Source: Bifidobacterium breve
Lineage (GTDB): Bacteria; Actinomycetota; Actinomycetes; Nanopelagicales; Nanopelagicaceae
DNA length: 64,000 nucleotides
Assembly: GCA_945883725.1 (NCBI GenBank)
Contig: CAMCXZ010000005.1
Span: forward strand, 1 to 64,000
Direction of reading: 5' to 3'
Position 1 is the first letter of the stretch. Each line of letters begins with the position of its first letter. The position numbers and the translations under genes were made by a program. A model generated the notes under the pieces. The model saw only the letters and a list, made by a program, of their open reading frames with translations, did no database searches and had not been told where the DNA came from. Below, in pieces: positions 63,578-64,000 of the stretch.

Positions 63578-64000
63578 ATGAGAACTGCCCGAGTCGAACG
63601 AAAGACTAAGGAATCTCATGTCCTCGTCGAATTGAATTTAGATGGCGATGGTTCAATCAACGTTGACACTGGTGTGCCATTTTTTGATCACATGCTCTCG
63701 CAACTAGGAAAGCACTCTGGCTTTAATTTAACGGTTAAAACTACTGGCGATGTTGATGTTGATTCACACCACACAGTTGAAGATACCTCACTTGCTTTCG
63801 GCCAAGCACTTCGTGAAGCATTGGGCGATAAAGCAGGCATCCGTCGCTTCGGTGATGCCATGGTTCCACTCGATGAAGTATTAGTTCAAGCAGCTGTTGA
63901 CCTTTCTGGTCGACCATATTTAGTACATCGTCAACCAGAGATCGTTGAGCTAATCGGTACTTTCGACACCACTCTCGGAAAACATATTTGGGAATCAATT
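63578..64000 (+). CDS. hisB: Imidazoleglycerol-phosphate dehydratase (3' end cut by window)
   Basis: The frame starts at ATG directly after the hisC stop, behind AGGAGAT, and runs 141 codons to the end of the window. HisB removes water from imidazoleglycerol phosphate using manganese. Visible motifs are GVPFFDHMLSQLGKHSGF and the metal site DSHHTVEDTSLAFGQALREALG, with DEVLVQAAVDLSGRPYLV after it. It is missing from the ORF track because the frame stays open. About 60 residues remain outside. Confidence 0.95.
   Translation, partial: MRTARVERKTKESHVLVELNLDGDGSINVDTGVPFFDHMLSQLGKHSGFNLTVKTTGDVDVDSHHTVEDTSLAFGQALREALGDKAGIRRFGDAMVPLDEVLVQAAVDLSGRPYLVHRQPEIVELIGTFDTTLGKHIWESI

Noticed and set aside
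1-64000. CRISPR arrays, tRNA or rRNA genes, insertion sequences, prophage genes
   Set aside because: No spaced direct-repeat array, no cloverleaf or rRNA segment, no transposase, integrase or phage protein was recognised by reading both strands; tRNAscan-SE or similar was not run.

Overview
The window reads as chromosome from a streamlined, low-GC actinobacterium. It looks most like the freshwater acI group (Nanopelagicales, Planktophila/Nanopelagicus-like). The support is indirect: actinobacterial gene orders (mraZ-rsmH...ftsZ-pgeF-yggS-sepF-yggT; glgA/glgC divergent; pknL near idsA and metF), AT-rich codons, very short intergenic gaps, many 4-bp gene overlaps and a large carotenoid cluster. 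No marker gene in the window proves the lineage. No IS element, prophage, CRISPR array, rRNA or tRNA was recognised.

Layout. (1) 1-5.1 kb: the end of rplS, then lepB, rnhB, dprA, era, a SOUL haem-binding-type gene and an EamA transporter. (2) 5.1-13.5 kb: divergent glgA/glgC, a phosphofructokinase with pyrophosphate-type residues, class II DAHP synthase, ogt, threonine aldolase, a second EamA transporter and nfo. (3) 13.5-28.3 kb: a PASTA kinase (pknL-like), a TPP-riboswitch-controlled PnuC-family transporter plus P-loop kinase, then carotenoid genes (crtYc, crtYd, crtB, crtI, idsA/crtE, a second desaturase, cruG-like, cruF-like, crtA-like). metF and a CDP-alcohol phosphotransferase sit inside this block, and an alpha/beta hydrolase and a duplicated ybaK fragment end it. 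(4) 28.3-34.9 kb: a TSUP exporter, DoxX, and an SOS-box-led DUF6504-dnaE2-dinB cassette. (5) 34.9-51.9 kb: the complete division and cell wall cluster, with a decamer-repeat MraZ operator and a long RNA hairpin before rsmH. (6) 51.9-64 kb: ileS with a translational T-box, a DksA-type protein, lspA, rluD, dnaE1, and hisD-hisC-hisB (hisB cut by the window end).

How the genes work together. The carotenoid genes could make a monocyclic or bicyclic lycopene-derived carotenoid that is hydrated, desaturated, ketolated and glycosylated. The dcw cluster provides nearly all of the Mur and Fts functions in one run of overlapping genes. The regulatory DNA is the least ordinary part. Many genes have a TAnnnT hexamer exactly six bases before the start codon, which suggests leaderless transcripts. 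In two divergent pairs (glgA/glgC and idsA/metF) the two -10 hexamers lie on opposite strands and share a central TA, so one ~22-bp spacer could serve both genes. RNA control is represented by a TPP riboswitch, an ileS T-box with a short Stem I, and a candidate mraW-type leader.
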